Shown: one piece after another, positions 41,156-57,473 of the stretch
Layout: every line of letters starts with the position of its first letter
Numbering within the stretch: position 1 is the first letter of the stretch
NCBI GenBank assembly: GCA_021613535.1
Contig: CP075495.1
Span: 7,192,001-7,256,000, forward strand
Direction of reading: 5' to 3'
DNA: 64,000 bases
Origin: Adineta vaga
Taxonomy: Eukaryota; Rotifera
Position numbers and translations under genes: made by a program
Notes under the pieces: generated by a model
What the model saw: only the letters and a program-made list of their open reading frames with translations
Databases searched by the model: none
What the model was told of the DNA's origin: nothing

Positions 41156-44100
41156 CTAGAAACTTGGATCACCAAAGCCAACTTGTCGTTGTAATGAAGT
41201 AATCTCATCCATTAATTGACCTGGAGGAAGCTCAAGCTAAAAATCAAAACAAATGATAGGATACAAATGTAGAAAATAAACCTATATATATTCTATGCTG
41301 AATTTTTAAAGTTTTTCGAAACTTAAATACTAGAGTATGCTTTGCCGAAATACATTATTCTCGGTAGTATTAGAAGATATCTAGATATTTAAAAAGTCAC
41401 TACAGATAAAGTTCGCTTTGGTTTATTTAATATCAAAATATCAAGTCTTACTTTAATCGCATATTTATAACTTTGTTCAGCTTCAATAACACGTTTCGTT
41501 TGTAGACATATAAGAGTTAAATACGCCCAAACCTCTAGAAAATCCAAAATAATGATCGAACTGTATTTTATATAAATGTATACTCTTACCGGCATTTTGA
41601 TTGTTCAAAAAATTCGCTTCAGTCAATGCTTCTTCTGCATCATCATATTGATTTAACTTTAAAATATAAACAATACTTTTTTTTCGATCGAAGATAAATA
41701 ATTTTATATCATACTCGATAACAAGCTATTCCAAGACCTAAATAGGTTGTACAAGTAGGTTGAAAACGACTTGCATTTAAGAACACTTCTTTCGCTTCCA
41801 TGTACTAGAACAAGAGAAAAAAAAGAAGAAGAGTCAAAATTTTGAATAAAAGAAACTAATCGATTTAACATACACTTGCTTCCGTTCCTTTTGATAGAAG
41901 AATCGCACCAAGTCGAATATAGACTGTATGAAGATCTGGTGGTTTTTCGGAGAAGACCAATGTACGTTGATATCGACCTAGAAGTGGAAAAAGTTAAGTT
42001 TTGAAGACCACAAAAAAAACACGATCAAACTAACCTTTAGCAGCTTCAAAATCTAATTGTAAATATTTAATATGTCCCCATAATGCCCATGCTTCAACAT
42101 TTTCATATTCAATTGACAATGCTTGTGTAATATGAGTTTCAGCAGCTGCGAAATCTTGTTGAAGAATCTTGGCTTTGGCCAATGCCATTTCTACTTGACA
42201 ATCTTTACCAGCATTGTTTAAAAATTCATAAGCTAATGTTTTTTCTGCCCACTAAAATATAGGAATAAAGTTTATTGATAGAATGAGAGAAACAGTAAAA
42301 GTTCGATTTCTTACCGTTGCAATATTATATTTGAGTAGAAATTCTGCTGTTTTAAGGTAAATACTCTTTTTATTGGCAACTTTTTCTGGTTCAATAATAT
42401 TTGAAATATCTTGAGATTTTCGAGCTGATAAAATTTCTGCTTTTGTTTTTTCTAGAAAAATTTAAAACATAAGATATTTATGTCGGAAAATAACTTTCGC
42501 GTAAGTATTACCTTGCTTTTGTTTACTAGATTTACTACTACGACTAAGACGAGCTTTTGATGCGACGTTCAATAGAGGATCAGAAGTTTTCAATGCTTCT
42601 TCTAAACATATTTTCTTTGAAAAACTGTTGGATTGAAAATGATTCGAAATTCCTACCGGCACTACGATCTTTTTCTTCATCTTCACGTCTTTCGTCAGTT
42701 AATGGTGCTGATTGTTGTGCTACGGCTGCTGTCTGTTCTTCTTCACTTTTAAGAATAGCACGCTGAAGTTTTTCGGCTTGTCCTAATGTTATTTGTGCAT
42801 TTGTTTCATTACCAATATGTTTTTGAAAAACACCTAAATATAACTAGAAATATGACTTTCATTTCTCGACGTTTTTTACTGTACCATAAAGTGTCCATGC
42901 AACAACATTTTCAGGATCTTCAACTGTCACTGTTTCGAAAAACAAATCAGCAACTTCATTATTTTCTAATATAGCATTGATAACAGCATTTAATAATAAT
43001 CTATAGACAAAAGATAGATGTATTATTAAAATAATGGAAAGAATTGATTGCGAAGAAGTCTATTCGATTCATTTTTTTTTTGTCTTACGCTGTACTATTT
43101 GTTTGCTCGATTGAAATACATTCCTTTAAACATTCTTCAGCTTTGATCAAATCATTAACAAGTAAATGAAATGCAGCAAAATCAAGCCACGAACGAAGTT
43201 TATCTGGATTTTGTGCGATACGCTAAAAGAACATTTCGAAAATGATTTCTGTCTATATTTTTACATGAAATGAATCTACTTGTTTATAATAATTTGCAGC
43301 TAAAAGATAATCGCCATTACTTTCTGCTTCTAATGCAAACATACGTAATTGTTCATCAGTATTTCTTAAAGGTGGTACAGGTTCGGGTTCTTCAATATTC
43401 AATGATTTATTTAATGAACGATGCATTTCATCAAGAAGAAATACATATAATTGACTGATAAATGTCTAAAAATTAATTAATTATAGTTACACTAATGTTT
43501 TAATCAATATCACAAAAAATTAATTTACCTGTAGTTCATCTGGATTATTAAATTTACTTGTACGAAGAAATTTTTCTCGAACAATTTTTATCACACTATG
43601 TTTCAATTGTTCTTTGAATGCAAAATATTTACCCGTTGAATTTAATTCATACAATAATTTACGACGTCTAAAAAAGATGTATGTATAATATATTCGAATA
43701 AGATATGTTTTTTCTTAGCAGAAATATACTTTTGATCATTAGGCAAAGGTGCTTCGGAATTTGTTTCATCGCCACAAACTTTCCTAAATTCAATTAAGAG
43801 AAATATTAACTTGACAAAAAAGAATACATCTTTATTACATACCGATATTCATCAAGAACGAGACAACAAACATTTTTGATTTGTTGATGATAATCGTCGA
43901 CTGCTTTTTCTGAACTATTGACTTTTACTGGATAATTTGAACGGGGTGGAACAATTTCCGATATTCTTTTGTAAAAAGAATTTTTATAGAGAAAATTTCC
44001 TTAATAATATACTTACTTTCGAATTAAATCACTTAATTCTCGTCGTTCAATAATGGGTCGATCAAGTACAATATCAATAATAATATAAGAATTTTGTTCG

Positions 44101-46324
44101 AGATATTGTTGTGTTTCAGATGTTGTTGGAGCTGCTTCTTCGCCTGATTCTGCTTTCTTTAAATCAAAATAAACAAAAACATGAGCAAATCGATCATAGA
44201 TTTCTTTACATAGAGTCTAATATAAATGCTGAATAATATCATTTATCAATAAAGATTTAAAAAAATATAAACAAAAATGCAAAAGAACGTAGTTTATTCT
44301 ATGTCATTTTTACTTTTCTCCATCTTTTCTTTGTATATCTTTTTCTTGATGATATACTGCGATGTGTTCGAATTTTAGATGATTTTCTTTTTTTCTTTAA
44401 ACAAACGAGAATTCGTCAAGATTTCTCTTTCTTGTATTCTCATGAAACAAATAAAAGAATTACTTACTTTTTTTGATGCACTCACGCCTGCACTAGACGT
44501 TGGTGGTTTTTCTGTTCCTGATTTCGTGTCTTTTTTTGTTGAAGATAAAGCTGAACGATCGAATAAATGACTAGCAATACGCATAGCATCATCGAGTACA
44601 TTGTTCGATCGTTTTGTCTAATTGAGATAATGAAAAAAAAATAAGATAAGATCAAATTTTGATACATTTAATGAATATTACTTTTGATTTATATTCAGCT
44701 TCATTATATGGTACAACTTTATATGCACCACGAGATCTTGTTGCTATAATAAAAAGGAGAATAAAAGAAATTCTTTTGCATTTTAATTACCGCCTGGATA
44801 AAGGAGTGGTGCTGTTTCGATGTAAGCAACTCCATGATAACTAGTTCCACTATCATCATCCTAAAAACAAAACAATGATTCGATTGATAATTTTAGTTTG
44901 TATTTGAAACGAACCTTCTTTCCTCGAGGTGCAGTTGGAGCACTTGTACGCACGATTTCAACTGCAATGTATGGCGAACGTGTTATTTGATGTTGCAAAC
45001 TAGAAATATTCAATTATGAATTCGTCCTTTTACATTTCTCTCTCTCTCTCTCCGTCGTCCTACCTTTGACTACCATGTGGAAGTAGAAAACATCGTCGTT
45101 CAATATTCCAAACAACTTGTGACTTAGTTTTCTCAGAATTTGTTCGAAATTCTCGATCTTTTTTATCACGTAATTCACCTTGTTCATCATCAATTGATTC
45201 TTCATGAATTGTACTATAATCATTCTTGTTTAGTTCTTCAGATAGTACATGCATCAATTTAACTTACTGTCCAGGAATATAATTACCATTTGTAGTTAAA
45301 ATTCGACGAGCATCTGGCCAACGTTTTTGTTTATTTGTTGTATCAGCTGGTGCACGTACTGTACCATTAGTAAAGACCAACATTGTATCTTTCTATAAAA
45401 ATGAATAACGAAATCAAAGATATGATTATCAATACAGAATGATTTACATCATCATTTATTGGAATTGGTAATGTAGCTGTATAGATAAATGATGATCCAC
45501 TAGTTATCCAGGTTTCAGGTGGTGAATATAAACCTTCTAATGTAATTGAAATAGCATTTGTATTTGATTGATCACGTGTAGGAATCAATGGTTGGTCGAC
45601 ACTAACATTGACAATCAATGATGCCTATGAAATAATAGTGCTAGAGAATCTTTCTTGGCTAGTTATTGTTTTTCTGAAATAGATCTTTCAGTAGAAATCA
45701 AATCAATACCTGATTTTGTTCTCCTTGTGCTTCTAAAAATGATCCCGTAATAGGATGAATTGGTAGAGTAACAGAAATTTGTGTTTCTTCTAAAAAAAAT
45801 AAATGATTTATTTGTATTATAAAAATATGATTTAAATTTACTTTTTAATAAAGGCCACAGATCTAGTACAGCTTGACCAAAAGGTGTTGATTTATCTTCT
45901 TTAACTTTCTTATCTTTTGGTGCAGCTTCCAATAATGTAACTACAATTCATTTTGTCCTAGACAATAACTTTATCCATCTAAATCTTTTCTTACTTAGAA
46001 CAGGCTTTTGTCCTAAATCATCGACTTGTATTGGATCGGTAGCATTAATACCTAATACAGCACTATGCTCAACTAGTCGTGGATTTCCATCGGTTACATC
46101 GACTTTTCCTGATTCCGAAAACTGTCCATCATTATATTCAAATCGAAGAAATACACTTAATGGTTCAGCTCTTGGACTTTTCTATAAAGTAACAAAAAGA
46201 ATTCGAATGAAATATTTCACTTTCTGTAATGATTAAAATGATTACATACAAGATTTTGTATTTTAGAAACATTGATATTGATTTTATTAGGAAATCGATC
46301 TACTTTTTCAGCTCGAGATGTCAT
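41156..46324 (-). CDS. CFAP70: Cilia- and flagella-associated protein 70
   Basis: This axonemal protein of the outer-dynein-arm region is needed for ciliary beating. The minus-strand gene has about 20 exons with short introns. The N-terminus [17 protein letters not shown] and the block [12 protein letters not shown] match the conserved N-terminal half. [20 protein letters not shown] matches the family's region around IWDLESRCYL. The C-terminal half consists of tetratricopeptide repeats, ending with [23 protein letters not shown] and the terminal QVGFGDPSF, almost the same ending as vertebrate CFAP70. Start 46324 follows an acceptor (gttattttaag) by about 16 bases, and the stop TAG is at 41158-41156. 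It is divergent from PSMC2 across 313 bp that contain an RFX X-box at 46383. Individual exon edges were not all fixed. Confidence 0.9.
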
Positions 46325-46382
46325 TTTTTCAAGTGATAAACTTAAAATAACGTTTCAATAACTACTACCATTTGCAATTCTG

Positions 46383-46396
46383 ATTTCCATAGTAAC
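46383..46396. promoter_or_regulatory. RFX X-box in the CFAP70 promoter
   Basis: ATTTCCATAGTAAC fits the X-box consensus RYYNYY-AT-RRNRAC at every defined position. It lies about 60 bp upstream of the CFAP70 start codon. X-boxes bind RFX factors and mark promoters of ciliary genes. Confidence 0.6.
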
Positions 46397-46637
46397 ACAA
46401 CCATTACAGATGTCACTGTTAAAATACTTTTTTCTCATTTGAATTATTTCTTTTTTTTCTTCTTAATAGAAAGTAAATAAAATTATTTCGAAGATAATTT
46501 ACTAAGAACTTCACGAAAAAAATATTCATTTTCTCTTTTCATTTAATGACTCATTCAATACTCAGTCGTTTGTTCATTTATTCATTTCTTTTCAATAACA
46601 CAAATATCTTTCAGACTTAAAAGAAAGAAATACTCCA

Positions 46638-48394
<1,757 letters not shown>

Positions 48395-48532
48395 ATAATT
48401 CCTTTTCTCTCCTCTTTTTCTTGTTATTTCTTAAAACATTAAAAAAAAGATCATTTTTATTCAGCAGATTGTCACGTACAAATAAAACTATTCATTCTAG
48501 ATTTAAACAACAAAGAGAAAAGAAAACCCATC

Positions 48533-49599
48533 ATGGACGTACTTAATCCAAAGACTTATGATGCTGAGGAAGATCAATTACGTGAACGTACACAATATAG
48601 TCAAATGGATAAGCTTATTATACCAATGGAATTTCAACAACAACCAGTATCGACTGGTGTAAGAATATGATTTATTAGTTTTCGTTTCAAATTGAAAGAA
48701 TAAAATTGCTCGTTGATTTTTAGACAACTATCGTAGCTGTTGAATATGATGGAGGTGTAATCATTGGTGCTGATACACGTACTTCAGCCGGGTAAGATTT
48801 GTATAGTAGGGAAACTTTCGTTTTTTTTTATTGTTTATTTTTTTCCGAATAGATCATTCGTTGTGAATCGCTTTACGGATAAATTAACACCATTAACTGA
48901 TCGTATCTTTTGCCTTCGATCTGGTAGTGCTGCTGATACACAAGCTATTGCCCAGATTGTTACTTATCAACTGGATTTTCTTTCGTAAGTCTAATATTCT
49001 TTTTTTCTGTTTGAACAGAAATTCAAATACGATCAGTTGATACATGAATAGATCTCCTGTTTGCGATGAATTTTAGGGCAGAAATGAACGAACCACCACT
49101 TGTGCGTATTGCTGCTAATTGTGTTCGTCGTTTGATCTATCAGTATCGTGATGATTTTGTTGCTGGTATGATTGTTGCGGGATGGGATAAAAAGTTAGGC
49201 GGACAAGTAAGTTGCGAAATAAATAAAAATGATGTAATCATTTCATTTTGTTCAAATATTCTTTAGGTTTATTCTTGTCCACTTGGTGGTTTACTTGTTC
49301 GACAACCGGTTACACTTGGTGGTTCAGGTAGTACTTATATCTGGGGTTATCTCGACAATAATTATCGTCCCAACATGACAAAACAAGAATGCTTCGATTT
49401 CGTATTGAAAGGTCTACTGAAAATAATCAATTATTTCTTTATTTTAACTATTTTATTCGATTCTTTTCTAGGTATAACTTTAGCAATAACTCGAGATGGT
49501 TCAAGTGGTGGTTGTGCTCGTCTTGCTATCATCAACAAAGAGGGTGTTGAACGTATTGATGTCCTTGGAAATGATTTACCAAAAGTTTTCGATCTTTAA
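48533..49599 (+). CDS. PSMB6: 20S proteasome subunit beta-1 (caspase-like)
   Basis: A catalytic beta subunit of the 20S core that cleaves after acidic residues. About six exons encode roughly 235 residues. The propeptide ends at VSTG and the mature chain begins [20 protein letters not shown], exposing the N-terminal Thr nucleophile. The catalytic Asp17 (ADTRT) and Lys33 (TDKLTP) are present. [28 protein letters not shown] and [12 protein letters not shown] match beta-1 rather than beta-2 or beta-5. An acceptor (ttcattctag) ends at 48500, 32 bases before the ATG. Only 138 bp separate it from the PSMC2 stop, so the two may share transcription. Confidence 0.95.
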
Positions 49600-49911
49600 A
49601 AAAATCGTTATCAACAATCTTCATGTCTTAGCCAAGGATTATAAAACATTTTTTTTCTCTTTCACTTTTTTCCGTCTCCATGTTCTTTTTTTTCTGTCTC
49701 TTGTCTTATCACTTTAAAAAAAATATTCTGATCAAAAGAAAAAAAGAAAAAAGTGACATCTTCAGTTATTATGATTGGAAAGTTGAATTGAGCAATAAAC
49801 TATTGAGACGAATGTGGCACATCATTTGGATAAACTATGGACTTTTTGTCGACGATTCATGGATGTTAGTTATACACTTCTTCTCGTAAAATATTTTGTA
49901 GATTTCTAGCC

Positions 49912-52251
49912 ATGGTTCGTTTATCCATTATTTGTATTGGACTATTTCTATTTGCATCCGTGTGGTCAACAACAATAAATATAGATGGATCATCCAAACG
50001 TTTATTAGTACTTTTGGATAACTTGGGCATACGAGAATCACATTCGTTTTATTTTAAACAATTGACTGGTAAGAATAATAAAAATTTTCGCGTAATTAAT
50101 TTAATATTCAAATTGGATTCAGTAGGTTAAATAATGAGGAGAAATAGTTTCGTGAGTAGATCTCTGCTTAGCTGATCAGTAAGTTTTTGACAATCGAGTG
50201 ATGAATATTAGATTTATAGCTGTTCACATTCTGAATATCCTATGATTGGTATTATTAACTTATCTGACGATTGTCTTTATACTGAACACTACTTTCATTT
50301 GGATATATCATACGAAATCAACGATAAATACTTTGATTTTGTTTTTATAGATCGTGGATTTGACATTACGTATAAATCATCCGATGATAGCAGTCTTCAA
50401 ATTGTGAAATATGGTGAATATCTTTATGAAAATATTATCATCTTTGCACCTGCAACAAAAGGTAATGTTATCGATGACTTCTTTTTTGTTGTTGTTTTTA
50501 AAATAGCTGAATATATAGAATTCGGTGGACGTTTGGATGCAGAAATTTTAACCCAATTTGTTGATGCAGGTGGTAATGTTCTTGTTGCTGGTAGTAATAC
50601 AATCGGTAAGTCATACCGAATCATTCTTTTCGAGATTCTTACTCATGACCGATTTCAGGTGATGCTATTCGTGAATTTGCCGGTGAATGTGGTATCGAAT
50701 TTGCTGATGACAAAAGTGCAGTCATTGATCATTTGAACTACGATGTGAATGATGATGGACAAGTAGGACTTAGTATATTTTTGTAAAGGAGATGGAATAA
50801 ATTCGACTTTTCTTTTAGCATACATTAATTGTTGCCAGTCCAGATAATCTTCTTTCAGCGGAAATTATTGTTGGAGGTGCTAAAAAGAATGCTGTACCAT
50901 TTCTTTTTCGAGGAATTGGGTAAGATCTCATTCATTTATCTTTTATAGATATCATAAACGATTTAATTTATAGAATGTCATCTGATCAAGATAATCCTTT
51001 ATTACTTGATATTTTAACAGCTTCATCAAGTTCATATACAGCAAATCCAGAAGAACAAACTTTAAATGAAGTACTGAAATAACATATTTTCTATTGATTT
51101 GTCAAATTTCATTCATTTTCATATGAATAGTATCCAGCTACAGTTGGTAAACGAACATTATTAATCTCTGTACTTCAAGCTCGTAATAATGCTCGTGTTG
51201 GTTTTGTTGGTTCATTGGACTTTTTCAGTAATGATTTTTTTGAAGGTTCAATTCAAACAATTAATGGAAAGAAGTAAAATGAAAATGACTTTCAAATAAT
51301 TAAAATATACAATTGAACTTTTAGACATCCAAAATCAGGTAATCAAGATTTAGCTGTTGCTTTAACTGATTGGGTATTTAAACAACGTGGTGTTTTACGT
51401 GCAAGAAATATTCGTCATTATTTGAAGAGTGATAAATCAACACCAAGATTTTATACAGTTAAAAATGATATTGTAAGAATAGAAAAATAGTTGAACGAAA
51501 AGTGTTATATATCTGAATATTGATTTTAAGGTATTTAATGTTCAATTTGATGAATTCGTACATGGAAAATGGATGCCATTTAATGGCACAGATGTTCAAT
51601 TGGAATTTGTTCGTATTGATCCATTTGTTCGAACAACATTGAAAAATAAAGGTTTGATTGAAAAATTCGATCATGTTTTTTTGAAAGTATAAATATTCCA
51701 AAAGCTATTGTTCTATGGTTGAGAGGTTTTAATCTAAAAATTATCTAGTCACTAATCTATATAGAAAGAAATATGAATCGCTGATGAAAAAGACAATTTT
51801 TTATCTATAATAACAAGTTTTCAATATTTTTAGGTGGTCAACTTGAAGCTCAATTTCGTGTTCCAGATACTTATGGTATCTTTAAATTTGTGATTGATTA
51901 CAATCGTGTTGGTTACACATATTTATATTCGGCCACACAAGTATGTTCCTATTTCATACGAATAATTGTTTAATGATCGGAACGATTAGAATATCGATTT
52001 CGAATAAGTTTTATATGAATGAATGATATTCTTTCGATATTTTTCATTTTTTTTACTGTACTCAATGAATAATTGTGATATTTTTATTTTAGGTTTCTGT
52101 TCATCCATTACGTCATACTGAATATGAACGTTTCATACCATCAGCTTATCCATATTATATTTCATCATTTTCAATGATGGCTGGTGCATTTCTTCTCAGT
52201 TTTATCGTACTTTATCATCGAGATGACGTACCAAAGAAGAAAGCAGAATAA
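49912..52251 (+). CDS. DDOST: Oligosaccharyltransferase 48 kDa subunit (OST48)
   Basis: A non-catalytic subunit of the ER oligosaccharyltransferase complex that N-glycosylates nascent proteins. About ten exons encode roughly 440 residues. A signal peptide ([15 protein letters not shown]) leads to the lumenal part: [69 protein letters not shown] and [11 protein letters not shown]. Near the C-terminus is [20 protein letters not shown], then one membrane helix ([16 protein letters not shown]) and a short lysine-rich cytosolic tail, DDVPKKKAE, giving a KKxx-like ER signal. The first intron (about 50069-50350) is longer than usual here. The ATG follows the acceptor gatttctag by two bases. Confidence 0.95.
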
Positions 52252-52882
52252 ACAAACTGAACAATATCAACGGACATAAGACATTTTATTCATTCCTTTT
52301 AGGTGAATCTTTACTATTATTATTATCATCATTATCGTTGTTGTTGTTGTTGTTATGTTATTAACCGATTTGTTTTTGATTGCTTTATTGATTTTCTTTC
52401 CTTTTCTTTTATATAACGACTCTCTTTGTTTTGTGTGTAGACACTAGAAAAAAAAATATGATCTTGTCCATTTCCTGAGGGATACTTAACATGCTTGTTT
52501 TTTGTTTTTGTTATAAGAAAAAAAAGGAGAATAAAACAAATTCTTTATCGATTAAATTTACTTTCCAGATACTAATTTTGTCGAAATTCGTATCAATGAT
52601 GTTCATAAGGTAGAATACAGATAGAGTAAATTATAATAATTTACATAACTGATGATAGATCAACAAAGATTGCATAAAATACTATGAATACTTAGTTCTA
52701 TAAAAATACTTTTGATAAAAAAATGTATCATAGTTTATCGTCGTTGTTTCTTTCGATACTGTATACGTAAATGTCTGTACATGAAAATTTGTTTTTTTGT
52801 TCTTTAAGAAAACAATAATGAATATCAAGGTTTGAACGATTTTATAGTCTCATTTTTTAGATCGATTTTATAATATAGAATA
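52252..52882. other. Spacer between DDOST and ferrochelatase genes
   Basis: The 3' UTR of DDOST contains a (TTG)n run at about 52335-52352. It is followed by AT-rich sequence that ends with an acceptor (tcattttttag) at 52860. No gene is seen. Confidence 0.6.
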
Positions 52883-54875
<1,993 letters not shown>

Positions 54876-55023
54876 CAAACTCAGTACTTTTAGTTCATTT
54901 GAAAAGTAAAAAATCAAGCAATAAAGAAAGATAAAAGAAGAGATTTGTTTTATTTTCTAATTAAGCAATCATAGATAAAATAAAATCATAGTGTTTTTGT
55001 ATTCGAAGATGAAGTATTTGAAA

Positions 55024-55593
55024 TTAGATATTTTGATCCTTTAAATCATAGAGTTTTGGTCGAACAGTGACATGTTGTTCATTTAAAACTTTTGATTTTT
55101 TCCATGCTTGACTAAGAATTGTTACATAGGCATATTGTTTTGTTGGTAATTCAATTAAATAATGGTAGAGAACTCCGCTAACAATTTGTGATGCAACCTT
55201 AGCTGGTTTGATTTTATGTTTGAGATCAACTTTATGAAGATCATGAAGTTTTTTTGAAATGATTTTTTTATGCTAAAAAAATGAAATCTTCAATATATAA
55301 AAAGAAATCTTACTAAGAAAAACAAACCGTATCGAATAATTTTTTACTTTTTGCATCAATTTTTGTAGACCAAGCTGTGCGACCACCACCAATTTTCACT
55401 GGCCTTGAAATAAAGATTAGATAAAAATGGATTATAATTCAGGTTTTTTTTTCAGAAATAATTACTTATTGGTAACTGCATGCTCTTTAACGATAGCTTT
55501 TTCTTGTTTTACAACTGCTGGTGCACTGTTACTTGTTTCAAATAGAGCCACAAGAATCGTACAAATTAGAACAAAAATTGTTTTGGATTGCAT
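55024..55593 (-). CDS. Secreted cystatin-like cysteine protease inhibitor
   Basis: Three exons (55593-55466, 55403-55328, 55272-55024) join in phase to about 150 residues. A signal peptide (IFVLICTILVALFETSNS) is followed by a charged spacer. KIGGGRTAW could supply the N-terminal Gly of the inhibitory wedge, though a second Gly-rich role is possible. The key loop QIVSG fits the cystatin QxVxG motif and is followed by VLYHYLIELPTKQYAYVTILSQ, the expected beta-strand pattern. The second hairpin reads QAWKKS instead of the usual PW. Cystatins block papain-like cathepsins. It has no obvious disulfide cysteines in the mature part, unlike vertebrate type 2 cystatins. It lies tail-to-tail with FECH, 149 bp apart. 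Confidence 0.75.
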
Positions 55594-56519
55594 GATACTG
55601 TCTTATGACTGTCTTGTAATGGTATGATATCTATTTTCTCTACGAAGGTCATCATATATACACATATCTATGTTATTTATTTTTCTGTGCTATTCTACCA
55701 TAAAAAAAACTATTCTATGTTCTATCTATTATTCTTTGTCATTTCCCTTTGATAGGCGTTATTATCATTAACATCATATCATCGAGTAAACAAATGCGAA
55801 TTAATTTATTGCATTAGTTTGAAGTCAGATGATTTTCTATATATCGATGAATGTATCAACTAACATTTACTATAACCATCAGCAATCTTTTCAGGGGAAA
55901 TAGACACTGTATACTTTCAAAACTTGTAGAATGTTTTTTTTGTGAATTTCCAATATAATGCACCGTTTGCTGTACTCATAAACGTATGACCTCTTTTATT
56001 TTTCGCCTAGTGATTTCTTAGCCAAAGAAGAATAAACATTTTCTTTCTTCTGTATACATAAATGACTCATTTTTTTCCTGTTCTTGCATTGTATAAAGAT
56101 TTGCAACCAAGTTTTTTTTTCTTTATGACAAAATAGAGAAAGACAATATCAACATCGATTATATTTTAGTGCTACTACGAAGAAACAGAAACCAACTAGT
56201 TCTTGTCATTATGAAAGATAAAAACATGTCATCGATATGATTGTTACATTATCAACATGACTTTCTGAATAAATTAGACTTATCTATAGTCTTTAATTTT
56301 TTCTTCTTTTATTTGAAAATTTCGCAAGACGACTTTTTCTCTTTTCTTCCTTTTCTCTCGAATAATCTGATGCATTTTATTTTACCCACTACACCTTTTT
56401 TTTGATCAACTATAAATACGTCCGCTACATGTATATTTCAATTGAAAGTAGTAAACAAGAAAGACAACACAGGTACTTGCATCAGAAATATTACTAAATA
56501 ATATTAAGTGTTCCAGATA
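55594..56519. other. Divergent intergenic region
   Basis: AT-rich sequence between the minus-strand cystatin and the plus-strand intronless gene. It ends with the acceptor agtgttccag at 56516. I see no gene. Confidence 0.6.
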
Positions 56520-57473
56520 ATGTTATTAGCTGATTTTTTACCACAATCAAATTCAGTACAACTGCCCAATAATATGGCTGAAGCAGGTCAAAATAACGAA
56601 TTTGAAAAATCATCAGAGATATCATCATCCGAAGTGAAACCAATTGAAGATGAACCTTATTCGATCTCTTCGATTAAAATTCCACTAGTATCCTTCCAAC
56701 CAATTTTGGCTACATCACCAGAATTTCTTCTGGTGAATGAAAACACAAAAAGAAGAAATACTTTTATTATCTTTGATCAAAATTTTCAAAAATTTGAAAA
56801 ACGTTCTTTCATAAAAGAACCTCTGCTTGATGGTTTATGGTATGAAGATGAAAAGAAATTTCTTCTCCTTACAGCAACAAATATATCTGCCCTTGATCCA
56901 ATGACAGGATATATCGAATTAGTACAGACTTTAATCCCAACAGACAATAAATATTTTAAATGTTTTACATTCTTAAATCAATCAATATTATTGATAGCAT
57001 ATGAGGAATGGGGTGCAGACTATATTGATCAATGGAAACAAGATAAGGAAAATGGATCTTGGAAACTCATTGGGAAATTGCCTGTGAACCTAACCTATAA
57101 TGAATTTATTGGAAGTATGTTAACAATTATTGAAAATAATTGCTCATATGTTGCATTAACAATTTATAACCATTTAACTGAACAATGGCGATTAGAACTT
57201 CGTCACACAGAAACATTTATATGTCAAAAAGAAGTTTTACTTCCGGATACTAATGTGGCACATGATTATAGAATTATATCCATTGAAAACACAAAATCGG
57301 ACGTGAAATTCCTTGTTTTTTCTTCAATGAACTCAAATATCATAGCAATTGATTCACAATGGAAGAAAACACAATTGAATTATAAACATCCTGTTCAACG
57401 TATGGCATTATTTCAAGGAAATCAATTAATTGTACGCACAACAGAAAGAGTTGACATACATTTATTCCTGTAA
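56520..57473 (+). CDS. Intronless protein of unknown function, possible beta-propeller
   Basis: A single open frame of 317 residues from ATG 56520, four bases after an acceptor. The open frame also extends upstream to 56508, but without an ATG. The first 60 residues are acidic and Ser-rich. The rest has repeated strand-like stretches ending in Asp or Trp: FIIFDQNFQKFEKR, GLWYEDEKKFLLLTATN, ISALDPMTGY, LLIAYEEWGADYIDQW, YVALTIYNHLTEQW, FLVFSSMNSNIIAIDSQW. This pattern recalls WD- or NHL-type propeller blades, but no family signature is clear. There is no signal peptide or membrane segment. Its lack of introns contrasts with the intron-rich genes on both sides. Confidence 0.65.
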   Translation: MLLADFLPQSNSVQLPNNMAEAGQNNEFEKSSEISSSEVKPIEDEPYSISSIKIPLVSFQPILATSPEFLLVNENTKRRNTFIIFDQNFQKFEKRSFIKEPLLDGLWYEDEKKFLLLTATNISALDPMTGYIELVQTLIPTDNKYFKCFTFLNQSILLIAYEEWGADYIDQWKQDKENGSWKLIGKLPVNLTYNEFIGSMLTIIENNCSYVALTIYNHLTEQWRLELRHTETFICQKEVLLPDTNVAHDYRIISIENTKSDVKFLVFSSMNSNIIAIDSQWKKTQLNYKHPVQRMALFQGNQLIVRTTERVDIHLFL

